DNA from: Blautia sp. An249
GTDB lineage: Bacteria > Bacillota > Clostridia > Lachnospirales > Lachnospiraceae
Direction: 5' to 3'
NCBI RefSeq assembly: GCF_002159835.1
Contig: NZ_NFJL01000001.1
Span: 310,001-374,000, forward strand
Length of the DNA: 64,000 nt
Positions 36,353 through 43,871 of the stretch are shown here, piece by piece (position 1 is the stretch's first letter; each line of letters begins with the position of its first letter). The notes under the pieces were generated by a model. The model was not told the DNA's origin and did no database searches. It saw nothing but the letters and a program-made list of their open reading frames with translations. Both the position numbers and the translations under genes were made by a program.

Positions 36353-37229
36353 ACGCTCTGTAAAAATCTTCAGGAACCGGTGCTGTAAACAGCATCGGTT
36401 TTTTGGTGATGGGATGGGGAAAAGATAACTGGTAAGAGTGCAGGGCCTGGCGTTTAATCTTCTGATATTCCGGATAGTAAAGATAATCTCCCAAAAGAGG
36501 ATAACCCAGGTATTTCATATGCACCCGAATCTGATGCGTACGTCCTGTCTCCAGGTTTAACTGCATAAGGGAATTTCCCTGGGAAACGGCCAGCCGCTGA
36601 TAATGGGTTACGGCGGATTCTCCCTTTTGAAAATCCACCTGTCTTTCTATAACAGAATCCGGTTTTCTGGCAATGGGGGCAGAAATAACGCCTTTGCGGG
36701 GTGCCGTTCCTTTTACAATGGCCAGATAGGTGCGTTTTACCTGGCGCTTCTGAAGCGAGGCAGACAGTAAAGCTGCGCTTAAAGCATTTTTGGCCAGGAT
36801 CAAAGCTCCGGTGGTATCCCGATCCAATCGGTTCAGACAGCGGTAGACAAAGGTCTCCTCCTGCTGCTGATAATACCAAGCTACCGCATTGGCCAGAGTA
36901 TTATCCGGATTTCCCATGGAGGGATGGATGGGCATATCCGCCGGCTTATTGACTACCAGTATGTCCTCGTCTTCGTAGAGAATTCCAAAAGGCAGGTTTA
37001 CAGGAAGAATTTCAGAGTCAGATTCCTTTTCCCTCAGATGAACAGTCAGAAGATCTCCGGCTTTCAGTCGGGTGTTTCCGTAAGCAGGGACTCCGTTATT
37101 TAAGATACTGCCGGGAAACTGCTTCATTCCTGTGAGAATATGGCGGGAATATCCCTGTGATTTTAAAAAATTCAATATGGTGGAGGATTCCTCCGCATTT
37201 GTTATCTGATAAGTAAATGTCCGTTTCAT
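36342..37229 (-). CDS. RluA-family pseudouridine synthase
   Basis: This 295-residue protein has an S4-like N-terminal segment (about 15-75) and the RluA catalytic core with HPSMGNPDNTLANA, the catalytic aspartate in RLDRDTTGALILAKN, and ETGRTHQIRVHMKYLG near the C-terminus. It isomerises uridines in rRNA, probably 23S, or tRNA. Target bases cannot be predicted among RluA/C/D paralogues. It is convergent with the Fe-S protein gene, without a terminator between them. Confidence 0.92.
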   Translation of the reverse strand: MKRTFTYQITNAEESSTILNFLKSQGYSRHILTGMKQFPGSILNNGVPAYGNTRLKAGDLLTVHLREKESDSEILPVNLPFGILYEDEDILVVNKPADMPIHPSMGNPDNTLANAVAWYYQQQEETFVYRCLNRLDRDTTGALILAKNALSAALLSASLQKRQVKRTYLAIVKGTAPRKGVISAPIARKPDSVIERQVDFQKGESAVTHYQRLAVSQGNSLMQLNLETGRTHQIRVHMKYLGYPLLGDYLYYPEYQKIKRQALHSYQLSFPHPITKKPMLFTAPVPEDFYRAFIL

Positions 37230-37272
37230 GCCAGTATCATATCATAAAGTGCATAAAAGAAACAGTGCAGAA

Positions 37273-37301
37273 TTGACTTTTTATAGACAAAATTATATAA
37301 T
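37273..37301 (+). promoter_or_regulatory. Promoter of the cobalamin biosynthesis operon
   Basis: TTGACT (37273-37278), 17-base spacer, TATAAT (37296-37301). The start site would be near 37308, giving a leader of about 160 bases with a terminator in it. Confidence 0.75.
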
Positions 37302-37307
37302 AAAAGC

Positions 37308-37466
37308 GTTGAAGAAGAGCTGAAAAACAAGACATACTGCGACAACTGGGAGTCTGAAATAAGAAAATTACAGGTTTGTTGTCAAACGACAGGAAACCTG
37401 TTTTTATGTTATACAGGATTGAAGGAGAAGAGGAGTTGAAGTGGGCCTGCCCACTTTGTTTATGTA
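37308..37466 (+). promoter_or_regulatory. Structured leader of the cbi operon (possible attenuator)
   Basis: The leader holds a stem CATACT/AGTCTG (about 37333-37358, one mismatch) whose loop contains GACAAC (37341-37346). That sequence is complementary to GTTGTC (37378-37383) in the rising arm of the terminator at 37370-37405, so an alternative fold is possible. No B12 box (GCCACTG-like) or other riboswitch core that I know is present. Downstream lies the near-perfect palindrome AAGTGGGCCTGCCCACTT at 37439-37456, between the ribosome site and the cbiD start. Confidence 0.5.
37370..37405 (+). terminator. Intrinsic terminator in the cbi operon leader
   Basis: ACAGGTTT (37370-37377) pairs with AAACCTGT (37394-37401), with an inner GTC/GAC pairing, followed by T5. 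It lies before any gene of the operon, so it would act as an attenuator. Confidence 0.75.
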
Positions 37467-37486
37467 GTGGGAAATATGGATTTTAA
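37436..37486 (+). CDS. Candidate 16-codon Cys-rich leader peptide overlapping the cbiD start
   Basis: A TTG at 37436 lies 8 bases after a strong AAGGAG (37422-37427) and opens the frame MKWACPLCLCSGKYGF, with cysteines at 5, 8 and 10, ending at TAA 37484-37486. It overlaps the cbiD starts (GTG 37467, ATG 37476) in another frame, so ribosomes ending here could restart on cbiD. A competing mini-frame, GTG 37441 to TAG 37465-37467, touches the cbiD GTG (TAGTG). Such a short frame can occur by chance, so the call is tentative. Confidence 0.35.
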   Translation: MKWACPLCLCSGKYGF

Positions 37487-38669
37487 AACAGGAATTGAAG
37501 ATTATTACGTAATAAAAAATAATAAGAAACTGCGGTTTGGATTTACCACGGGAACCTGTGCGGCAGCAGCGGCAAAGGCAGCGGTGAGAATGCTTTTATC
37601 GGGAGAAAGGGTTATGGAAATTCCTCTTCTGACACCAAAGGGAATTCTCCTTCATCTTCCCGTGGAAGACATCCGGGAGGAGGACAGCGCGGTATCCTGC
37701 GCCGTCCGTAAAGACGCCGGGGACGATCCGGATACCACCAACGGAATCCTGATTTATGCCAGAGTGCAGAAGCAAAAGACTGCCGAAATTGTGGTAGACG
37801 GAGGCATTGGTGTGGGAAGAGTAACCAGACCGGGACTGGAACAGAAGGTGGGCGATGCGGCCATTAACCAGGTTCCCCTTACCATGATTCAAAAGGCGGC
37901 TTCCGAAGAGGCGTCCCGGGCAGATTACGAAGGCGGACTGAAGATTATCATCTCTGTCCCCCGGGGAGAGGAAATTGCGAAAAAAACCTTTAATCCCAGG
38001 TTGGGAATCCAGGGCGGCATTTCCATTTTAGGAACCACCGGCATTGTGGAGCCTATGAGCGAGAAAGCGCTGATTGAGAGTATCCGGGTGGAGATGCGCC
38101 AGAGAAAGGAGCAGGGAGAAGACTACCTGCTGATGACTCCGGGAAACTATGGGGCGGCTTATCTGAAAGAACAGATGTCCCTGCCCTTTGAGAAGAACAT
38201 CAAGTGCAGCAATTATATCGGAGAAACCATTGACATGGCAATCGACATGGGGGTGCGGGGGATTCTGTTTATTTCCCATATCGGAAAATTTGTAAAGGTA
38301 GCCGCCGGGATTATGAACACCCATTCCCACAGCGCGGATGCAAGGATGGAGGTTTTATGCTCCAATGCCATACGCGCCGGAGGGGATCTGGATGCAGCCC
38401 GGAAAATTCTGGCCTGCAATACCACAGATGAAGCTCTGGAGGTCTTAAGGGAGGCCGGGATTTTAAAAGAAACCATGGAAGAAATTTTAACGAGGATTCA
38501 GTTTTATCTGGATCACCGTTCTTATGAACAGATTTTGCTGGGAGCGGTTCTGTTTTCCAATGAACAGGGATATTTGGGACAGACCCGAGACGCAAAAAAG
38601 CTGATTACATATCTGAAAAAAGAAAAAAAGACAGGAGAAAACGTATGCAGGGAAAATTATACGGAGTAG
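37467..38669 (+). CDS. cbiD: Cobalt-precorrin-5B C1-methyltransferase CbiD
   Basis: About 400 residues. The N-terminal FGFTTGTCAAAAAKAA motif is the hallmark of CbiD, with GDDPDTTNG and the SAM-site region GTTGIVEPMSEKA following. It methylates C1 of the ring in the anaerobic cobalamin pathway. The start is GTG 37467 or ATG 37476. Neither has a good adjacent ribosome site: the purine-rich AAGGAGAAGAGGAG is at 37422-37435, separated from the start by a hairpin. First gene of an eleven-gene corrin operon; it overlaps cbiL by 25 bases. Confidence 0.95.
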   Translation: MGNMDFKTGIEDYYVIKNNKKLRFGFTTGTCAAAAAKAAVRMLLSGERVMEIPLLTPKGILLHLPVEDIREEDSAVSCAVRKDAGDDPDTTNGILIYARVQKQKTAEIVVDGGIGVGRVTRPGLEQKVGDAAINQVPLTMIQKAASEEASRADYEGGLKIIISVPRGEEIAKKTFNPRLGIQGGISILGTTGIVEPMSEKALIESIRVEMRQRKEQGEDYLLMTPGNYGAAYLKEQMSLPFEKNIKCSNYIGETIDMAIDMGVRGILFISHIGKFVKVAAGIMNTHSHSADARMEVLCSNAIRAGGDLDAARKILACNTTDEALEVLREAGILKETMEEILTRIQFYLDHRSYEQILLGAVLFSNEQGYLGQTRDAKKLITYLKKEKKTGENVCRENYTE

Positions 38670-39334
38670 GAGTAGGACCGGGAGATCCGGAATTATTAAC
38701 CTTAAAGGCGATGAGACTGATAAAAGAAGCGCCGGTTATCGCAGTGCCGGCAGAGGAGCCGAAAAAAAGCGTGGCCTATCAAATTGTGGTGCAGGCATAT
38801 CCTCAGTTGGAGGAAAAAAAGCTGCTGGCTGTTTCCATGCCCATGACAAAAGATAAGAAAAAACTGGAAGAAAGCCACAATGCAGGGGCAAAAATAATCA
38901 AAGATGTGCTGGATGAGGGGAAGGATGTGGTTTTCCTGACTCTGGGAGACCCAACGGTATATTCCACCTATCTCTATATTCATAAGCGAATCTGCGCTAT
39001 GGGATATGAGACGGAGATCGTCAGCGGAATTGCTTCTTTCTGTGCGGTTTCTGCCCGGCTAAACCAGGGACTGGTGGAAAAGGCTCAGCCTCTGCATGTG
39101 ATTCCGGCCTCTTATCAGGTTGAGGAAGCCCTGAAGCTTCCCGGAACCAAAGTGTTAATGAAGGCCGGGAAGAAGATGAAACAGGTAAAAGAACAGATGA
39201 AGATTTTAGGCGAAGAGGGTATGATGATTGAAAACTGCGGAATGGAAAACGAGAAGATTTACCGCAGTGTGGAAGAAATTCCGGATGATGCGGGATATTA
39301 TTCCCTTATTATTGTAAAGGATAAGGAGGATTAA
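38645..39334 (+). CDS. cbiL: Cobalt-factor II C20-methyltransferase
   Basis: This 229-residue SAM-dependent tetrapyrrole methylase begins LYGVGVGPGDPELLTLKA, the glycine-rich loop of the family. It has FLTLGDPTVYSTY and SGIASFCAVSARL typical of CbiL/CobI. It methylates C20 of cobalt-sirohydrochlorin, the first ring methylation of the anaerobic branch. The start lies within the end of cbiD behind AGGAG. Confidence 0.94.
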   Translation: MQGKLYGVGVGPGDPELLTLKAMRLIKEAPVIAVPAEEPKKSVAYQIVVQAYPQLEEKKLLAVSMPMTKDKKKLEESHNAGAKIIKDVLDEGKDVVFLTLGDPTVYSTYLYIHKRICAMGYETEIVSGIASFCAVSARLNQGLVEKAQPLHVIPASYQVEEALKLPGTKVLMKAGKKMKQVKEQMKILGEEGMMIENCGMENEKIYRSVEEIPDDAGYYSLIIVKDKED

Positions 39335-39335
39335 C

Positions 39336-40094
39336 ATGGTACATTTTGTGGGAGCAGGACCGGGAGCGCCGGATTTAATAACTCTGAGGGGAAAGACATT
39401 TTTAGAGCAGGCAGATGTGATTATTTATGCAGGCTCCCTTGTAAATCCCCAGCTTTTATCCTACGCAAAGGAGGAATGTCAGGTTTATAACAGCGCTCAC
39501 ATGACTTTGGAAGAAGTCATTGCTGTTATGGAACAGGCAGAAGAAGAAGGAAAGACGACCGTGCGTCTTCACACCGGGGATCCCTGTATTTACGGGGCCA
39601 TCCGGGAGCAGATGGACATTCTGGATGAAAAGAAGATAGCTTACGATTCCTGTCCGGGCGTCAGCTCTTTCTGCGGAGCTGCCTCAGCTCTGGATTTGGA
39701 ATATACCCTTCCGGAGATTTCCCAGAGCGTTATTATCACCAGAATGGCCGGGAGAACCCCGGTTCCGCCAAAGGAGAGCATTGAATCCTTTGCGGCTCAT
39801 CAGGCAACCATGGTTGTCTTTTTAAGCACCGGTATGCTGGAAGAATTAAGCCAAAGACTGATTGCAGGGGGGTATAAGGAAGACACCCCGGCGGCCATTG
39901 TCTACAAAGCCACCTGGGAGGATGAAAAAACTTTTGTATGTACGGTGGGAACCCTGGCAGAGACAGCCAGGGAAAATCAGATTACAAAGACAGCATTAAT
40001 GATAATTGGAGACGCGGTAAAGACCAGCCATTACGACCGTTCCAAACTGTACGATCCGGAATTTACCACGGAATTCCGAAAGGGAACAAAATAA
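39336..40094 (+). CDS. cbiF: Cobalt-precorrin-4 C11-methyltransferase
   Basis: This 252-residue methylase starts VHFVGAGPGAPDLITLRG, has LHTGDPCIYGAIREQMD and PGVSSFCGAASAL, and ends in EFRKG, all as in CbiF/CobM. It methylates C11. It follows cbiL by one base with AAGGAGG, and cbiG starts one base after its stop. Confidence 0.95.
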   Translation: MVHFVGAGPGAPDLITLRGKTFLEQADVIIYAGSLVNPQLLSYAKEECQVYNSAHMTLEEVIAVMEQAEEEGKTTVRLHTGDPCIYGAIREQMDILDEKKIAYDSCPGVSSFCGAASALDLEYTLPEISQSVIITRMAGRTPVPPKESIESFAAHQATMVVFLSTGMLEELSQRLIAGGYKEDTPAAIVYKATWEDEKTFVCTVGTLAETARENQITKTALMIIGDAVKTSHYDRSKLYDPEFTTEFRKGTK

Positions 40095-40095
40095 G

Positions 40096-41163
40096 ATGAA
40101 AATGGCAGTCATAAGCTTCAGCCTGACCGGAGCCGCTGCGGCTGAGAGGCTGATTAAGAGGCTTAGGGAAAACAGAAAAGAAGAGACTCTGGAAGTGGAA
40201 ACCGCGGTAAAAAGCAGATACTGTACAGAAGGGTTAAAGGAGCCGCTGGACGTCTGGACAAGAAGACAGTTTGAAAAGGCGGATCTCCTGATCTTTGTGG
40301 GAGCCTGCGGAATTGCTGTGCGAAGCATTGCCCCTTATGTAAAAAACAAGAAGACGGATCCGGCCGTACTGGTGATTGACGAGTGCGGAAAATTTGTGAT
40401 TTCTCTGTTGTCCGGCCATCTGGGAGGGGCCAACGAATATGCAAAGGAAGCCGCCCGGGCGCTGGGAGCCGTACCGGTAGTCACTACGGCCACAGATTTG
40501 CACGGGGTCTTCGCGGTGGATACTTTTGCCAAAAAGAACGGGTGCAGCATCCATAATATGACAGCGGCTAAAGAAGTCTCCGCCGCTTTGCTGGCAGGAG
40601 AAGACGTGGGACTTTACAGTGATTTTCCCATACAGGGCGGGCTTCCTTTGGGCCTAAAGCTCTGCGACAGTCAGGGAAGGGACGGAAAGGGCGAGGTTAT
40701 TTCTCCTGGAATCTGTATTTCTCTGGAAAAAGAGAAACACCCCTTCTCCCACACGGTAAACCTTATCCCCCGAATCGTAACGGCAGGGGTGGGCTGCCGC
40801 AGGGAGTGTCCTTATGAGAAAATCCGGCAGGTTCTTTTCAGGGCGCTGCAAGAGGCCCGGGTCTGTGAGGAAGCGCTGGAGAAGATTGCAAGTATTACGT
40901 TGAAAGAAAAGGAGCCGGGAATTCTTGCCCTGGCCGGGGAGCTGTCTGTCCCCTTTGCAGTATATTCTGCCGGAGAACTGATGGAGGCGGAGGGAAACTT
41001 TCAGCCGTCCTCCTTTGTCAGGGAGGTTACCGGCGTTGATAATGTGTGTGAGCGCAGCGCAGTAACAGGAAGCGGAGGCGGCACACTGATACAAGAAAAA
41101 TTAAAGGCTGACGGGGCCACAGCAGCCCTTGCCGTCAGAGATTGGAGTGTACGATTTGAATAA
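40096..41163 (+). CDS. cbiG: Cobalt-precorrin-5A hydrolase CbiG
   Basis: This 355-residue protein has the N-terminal CbiG domain (VGACGIAVRSIAPYV and LLSGHLGGANEYA), a linker, and the C-terminal CobE-like domain (VTAGVGCRRECPYEKI and GSGGGTLIQEK). It opens the delta-lactone ring and releases the two-carbon fragment (acetaldehyde) during ring contraction. It lies between the two methylases that act around this step and overlaps cbiH. Confidence 0.94.
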   Translation: MKMAVISFSLTGAAAAERLIKRLRENRKEETLEVETAVKSRYCTEGLKEPLDVWTRRQFEKADLLIFVGACGIAVRSIAPYVKNKKTDPAVLVIDECGKFVISLLSGHLGGANEYAKEAARALGAVPVVTTATDLHGVFAVDTFAKKNGCSIHNMTAAKEVSAALLAGEDVGLYSDFPIQGGLPLGLKLCDSQGRDGKGEVISPGICISLEKEKHPFSHTVNLIPRIVTAGVGCRRECPYEKIRQVLFRALQEARVCEEALEKIASITLKEKEPGILALAGELSVPFAVYSAGELMEAEGNFQPSSFVREVTGVDNVCERSAVTGSGGGTLIQEKLKADGATAALAVRDWSVRFE

Positions 41164-41887
41164 ATTATATGTGGTGGGGATTGGCCCCGGAGAATACGAA
41201 CAGATGACCCACAAAGCCGCCGGGATTTTGCGGGAATGCGATACCATTATCGGCTATACGGTGTATGTGGATTTGGTGAAGGAACATTTTCCGGAAAAAG
41301 AGTTTCTTACCACCCCCATGCGAAAAGAAGTGGAGCGTTGTGTGATGGCTTTTGAAGAAGCCATGAAGGGAAAAACCGTGGCCATGATCTGCAGCGGAGA
41401 CGCAGGCGTTTATGGAATGGCAGGGCTGATGTATGAAATTGGCGCAGATTATCCCCAGGTGGAGCTGGAAATTGTGTCAGGAGTAACTGCCGCCACCGGA
41501 GGAGCCGCTGTGCTGGGAGCACCTCTGATACATGATTTCTGCCTGATTAGCTTAAGCGATTTGCTGACGCCCTGGGAGAAAATTGAAGCCCGTCTGCTGG
41601 GCGCTTCTCAGGCAGACTTCGTTATCTGTCTGTACAATCCATCCAGTAAGAAGAGAAAGGATTATCTGCAGAAAGCCTGCGATTTAATGATGACTTATAA
41701 ATCACCGGATACAGTCTGCGGAATTGTTGGAAACATCGGAAGAGAGGGAGAAGTCTCCAAAGTGATGACTTTAAAGGAACTTCGGGATACCCAGGTGGAT
41801 ATGTTTACCACTGTCTTTGTGGGCAATTCCCAGACCAGGAACATCAATGGGAAAATGGTGACGCCGAGAGGATACAGGAATGTTTAA
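41156..41887 (+). CDS. cbiH: Cobalt-precorrin-3B C17-methyltransferase (ring contraction)
   Basis: This 243-residue methylase begins NKLYVVGIGPGEYEQMTHKA and has MICSGDAGVYGMAG, SGVTAATGGAAVLGAP, DFCLISLSDLLTPW and YNPSSKKRKDYL, as in CbiH/CobJ. It methylates C17 and contracts the ring. I choose TTG 41156, 8 bases after GGAG, because the protein then starts like its relatives; GTG 41147 and TTG 41129 are in-frame alternatives. It overlaps cbiG by 8 bases. Confidence 0.93.
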   Translation: MNKLYVVGIGPGEYEQMTHKAAGILRECDTIIGYTVYVDLVKEHFPEKEFLTTPMRKEVERCVMAFEEAMKGKTVAMICSGDAGVYGMAGLMYEIGADYPQVELEIVSGVTAATGGAAVLGAPLIHDFCLISLSDLLTPWEKIEARLLGASQADFVICLYNPSSKKRKDYLQKACDLMMTYKSPDTVCGIVGNIGREGEVSKVMTLKELRDTQVDMFTTVFVGNSQTRNINGKMVTPRGYRNV

Positions 41888-43871
41888 AGCAGTTGTATTT
41901 GCAGGGACAACCGAAGGCTATGAGATTGCCCGGTGGCTGAAAGACCGGGGCGGGAACGTCTGCGCCTGTGTTGCCACAGAATACGGGGCCTTATCTCTGG
42001 AAGCGGGAGAGGGACTGCAGGTAAAGGCAGGCCGTTTAAAAGAAGAGGAAATGGAAGAGCTGTTTATGCAGCAGGATCCGGCTGTGGTCATTGACGCCAC
42101 CCATCCTTACGCCGTGGAAGTGACCAGGAATATTCAGGACGCCTGCCGAAATACAGACAGAAACTATCTGCGGCTTTTAAGAGCAGAAAGCCAAAGAGAA
42201 GAGCAGGCTGTCTATGTGGAAAACATAAAAGGGGCAGTAGAGTATTTAAAAGAGACAAAAGGGAACATTCTGGTGACCACAGGCAGCAAAGAGCTTTCAG
42301 CTTTTACGGAACTGCCGGATTATCAGGAGCGTGTTTTTGCCAGAGTGCTCTCCCTTCCTTCGGTAATTGAAGAATGCGCCAGATTAAAAATACAGGGGAA
42401 ACACTTAATCGGAATGCAGGGTCCATTCAGCCGCCAGTTAAATGAGGCCATGCTGCGTCAGTATAACTGCACCTATCTGGTAACGAAGGATTCCGGAACT
42501 GCCGGAGGCTTTCGGGAGAAATATGAGGCAGCTCTCTCCTGTGGGGCTGTGCCGGTGGTAATCGGCCGTCCACCGAAAGATGAAGGGCTTTCCCTGAAGG
42601 AGTGCAAGGCCCTTCTGGCAAAGGAAAAAGAACTGAAAGTATGTCGGGAGATTGCTTTAGTAGGCGTGGGAATGGGATCGGCGGAGACTTTTACCCAGGA
42701 AGGTTTAAACCAGTGCAGACGGGCGGAACTGATTATAGGAGCCAGGCGTCTGGCGGAGGCTGCAAAAGCCGCCGGAGGATGCGGGGATGTATACTGGGAA
42801 TACCAGAGTGAAAAGATTATCGGGTATTTGAAAGATCATCCGGAGTATACCAGGATAGCCATTGCTCTGTCAGGAGACGTGGGGTTCTACAGCGGAGCCA
42901 AAAAGCTGCTTCAGGGACTGAAAGAAGCCTTTCCCCAAAGTTCCGTAAAGACCGTCTGCGGAATTTCCTCTCTTGTGTATTTTATGGGGAAAATCGGAAA
43001 ATCCTGGGAAGACGTATGCATTACCAGCAGTCACGGAAGAGCCTGCAATCTGCCCGGACTGATTCGGGAGAATCAAAAAGTATTTTCCATTTTAGGAACC
43101 CGAGACGGAGTAAGGAATCTGGCCCGAAAGCTTACAGACTATGGGATGGAAGACTGCAGGATCTGGGTGGGAGAGCGTTTATCCTATCCCGAGGAAACCA
43201 TCTTTGAGAAAAAAGCCAAAGAGCTGACAGCGTATGAGGGAGATCCTTTAAGCGTCATTTATGTGGAAAACCCCAAAACCAAAAAGCGGATGGAAACCCA
43301 TGGGATAGCAGACGAAGCGTTCCTTCGGGGAAAAGCGCCCATGACCAAAGAAGAAATCAGAACCATATCCCTGGCCAAATTAAAGCTTAACAGAGACTCC
43401 ATCTGCTACGATGTGGGAGCAGGAACCGGATCTGTGGCCATTGAGATGGCTTTAAGGGCCAGTCAGGGAAAAGTTTATGCCATAGAGAAAAAGCCGGAGG
43501 CCGCAGAGCTTATCCGGGAAAATAAAAAGAAATTCGCCACAGATAATCTGGAGGTTTCAGAGGGGGAAGCGCCTCAGGCTTTAGAACCTTTAGAAGCGCC
43601 CACCCATGCCTTTATCGGAGGCTCCTCCGGAAATCTGAAAGCCATTGTGGAACTGTTATTAAGAAAGAATCCACAGGTGCGGATTGTAATAAACTGCATT
43701 ACCCTGGAGACGGTTTCGGAAGCCCTGGAGGTATTAAAAACCTTTCCGGTAGAACAGGAAGAAATTATCCAGGCAGTTGTCTCAAGGGCGAAAACAGTGG
43801 GACGGTATCATATGATGATGGGGGAAAATCCCATCTATATCATTTCCTGTAAAGGAGTGGAAAAGGGATGA
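41880..43871 (+). CDS. cbiJET: CbiJ-CbiE-CbiT fusion: precorrin-6A reductase and C5,C15-methyltransferase/decarboxylase
   Basis: This 663-residue protein joins three enzymes. Residues 1-250 are CbiJ (VVFAGTTEGYEIARWL, VIDATHPYA, TGSKELSAF), which reduces the ring. About 258-460 is CbiE (ALVGVGMGSAETFTQEGL, ALSGDVGFYSGAKKLL), the C5 methylase. About 470-663 is CbiT (GKAPMTKEEIRTISL, YDVGAGTGSVAIEMA), which methylates C15 and decarboxylates the C12 side chain. CbiE-CbiT fusions (CobL) are common; the added N-terminal CbiJ means one chain carries out consecutive late ring steps. Confidence 0.93.
   Translation: MFKAVVFAGTTEGYEIARWLKDRGGNVCACVATEYGALSLEAGEGLQVKAGRLKEEEMEELFMQQDPAVVIDATHPYAVEVTRNIQDACRNTDRNYLRLLRAESQREEQAVYVENIKGAVEYLKETKGNILVTTGSKELSAFTELPDYQERVFARVLSLPSVIEECARLKIQGKHLIGMQGPFSRQLNEAMLRQYNCTYLVTKDSGTAGGFREKYEAALSCGAVPVVIGRPPKDEGLSLKECKALLAKEKELKVCREIALVGVGMGSAETFTQEGLNQCRRAELIIGARRLAEAAKAAGGCGDVYWEYQSEKIIGYLKDHPEYTRIAIALSGDVGFYSGAKKLLQGLKEAFPQSSVKTVCGISSLVYFMGKIGKSWEDVCITSSHGRACNLPGLIRENQKVFSILGTRDGVRNLARKLTDYGMEDCRIWVGERLSYPEETIFEKKAKELTAYEGDPLSVIYVENPKTKKRMETHGIADEAFLRGKAPMTKEEIRTISLAKLKLNRDSICYDVGAGTGSVAIEMALRASQGKVYAIEKKPEAAELIRENKKKFATDNLEVSEGEAPQALEPLEAPTHAFIGGSSGNLKAIVELLLRKNPQVRIVINCITLETVSEALEVLKTFPVEQEEIIQAVVSRAKTVGRYHMMMGENPIYIISCKGVEKG

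Noticed and set aside
37308-37466. Cobalamin riboswitch upstream of cbiD
   Set aside because: The leader is too short and has no GCCACTG-type B12 box or the closing GACCTGCC segment, unlike the clear riboswitch at 61513-61665.
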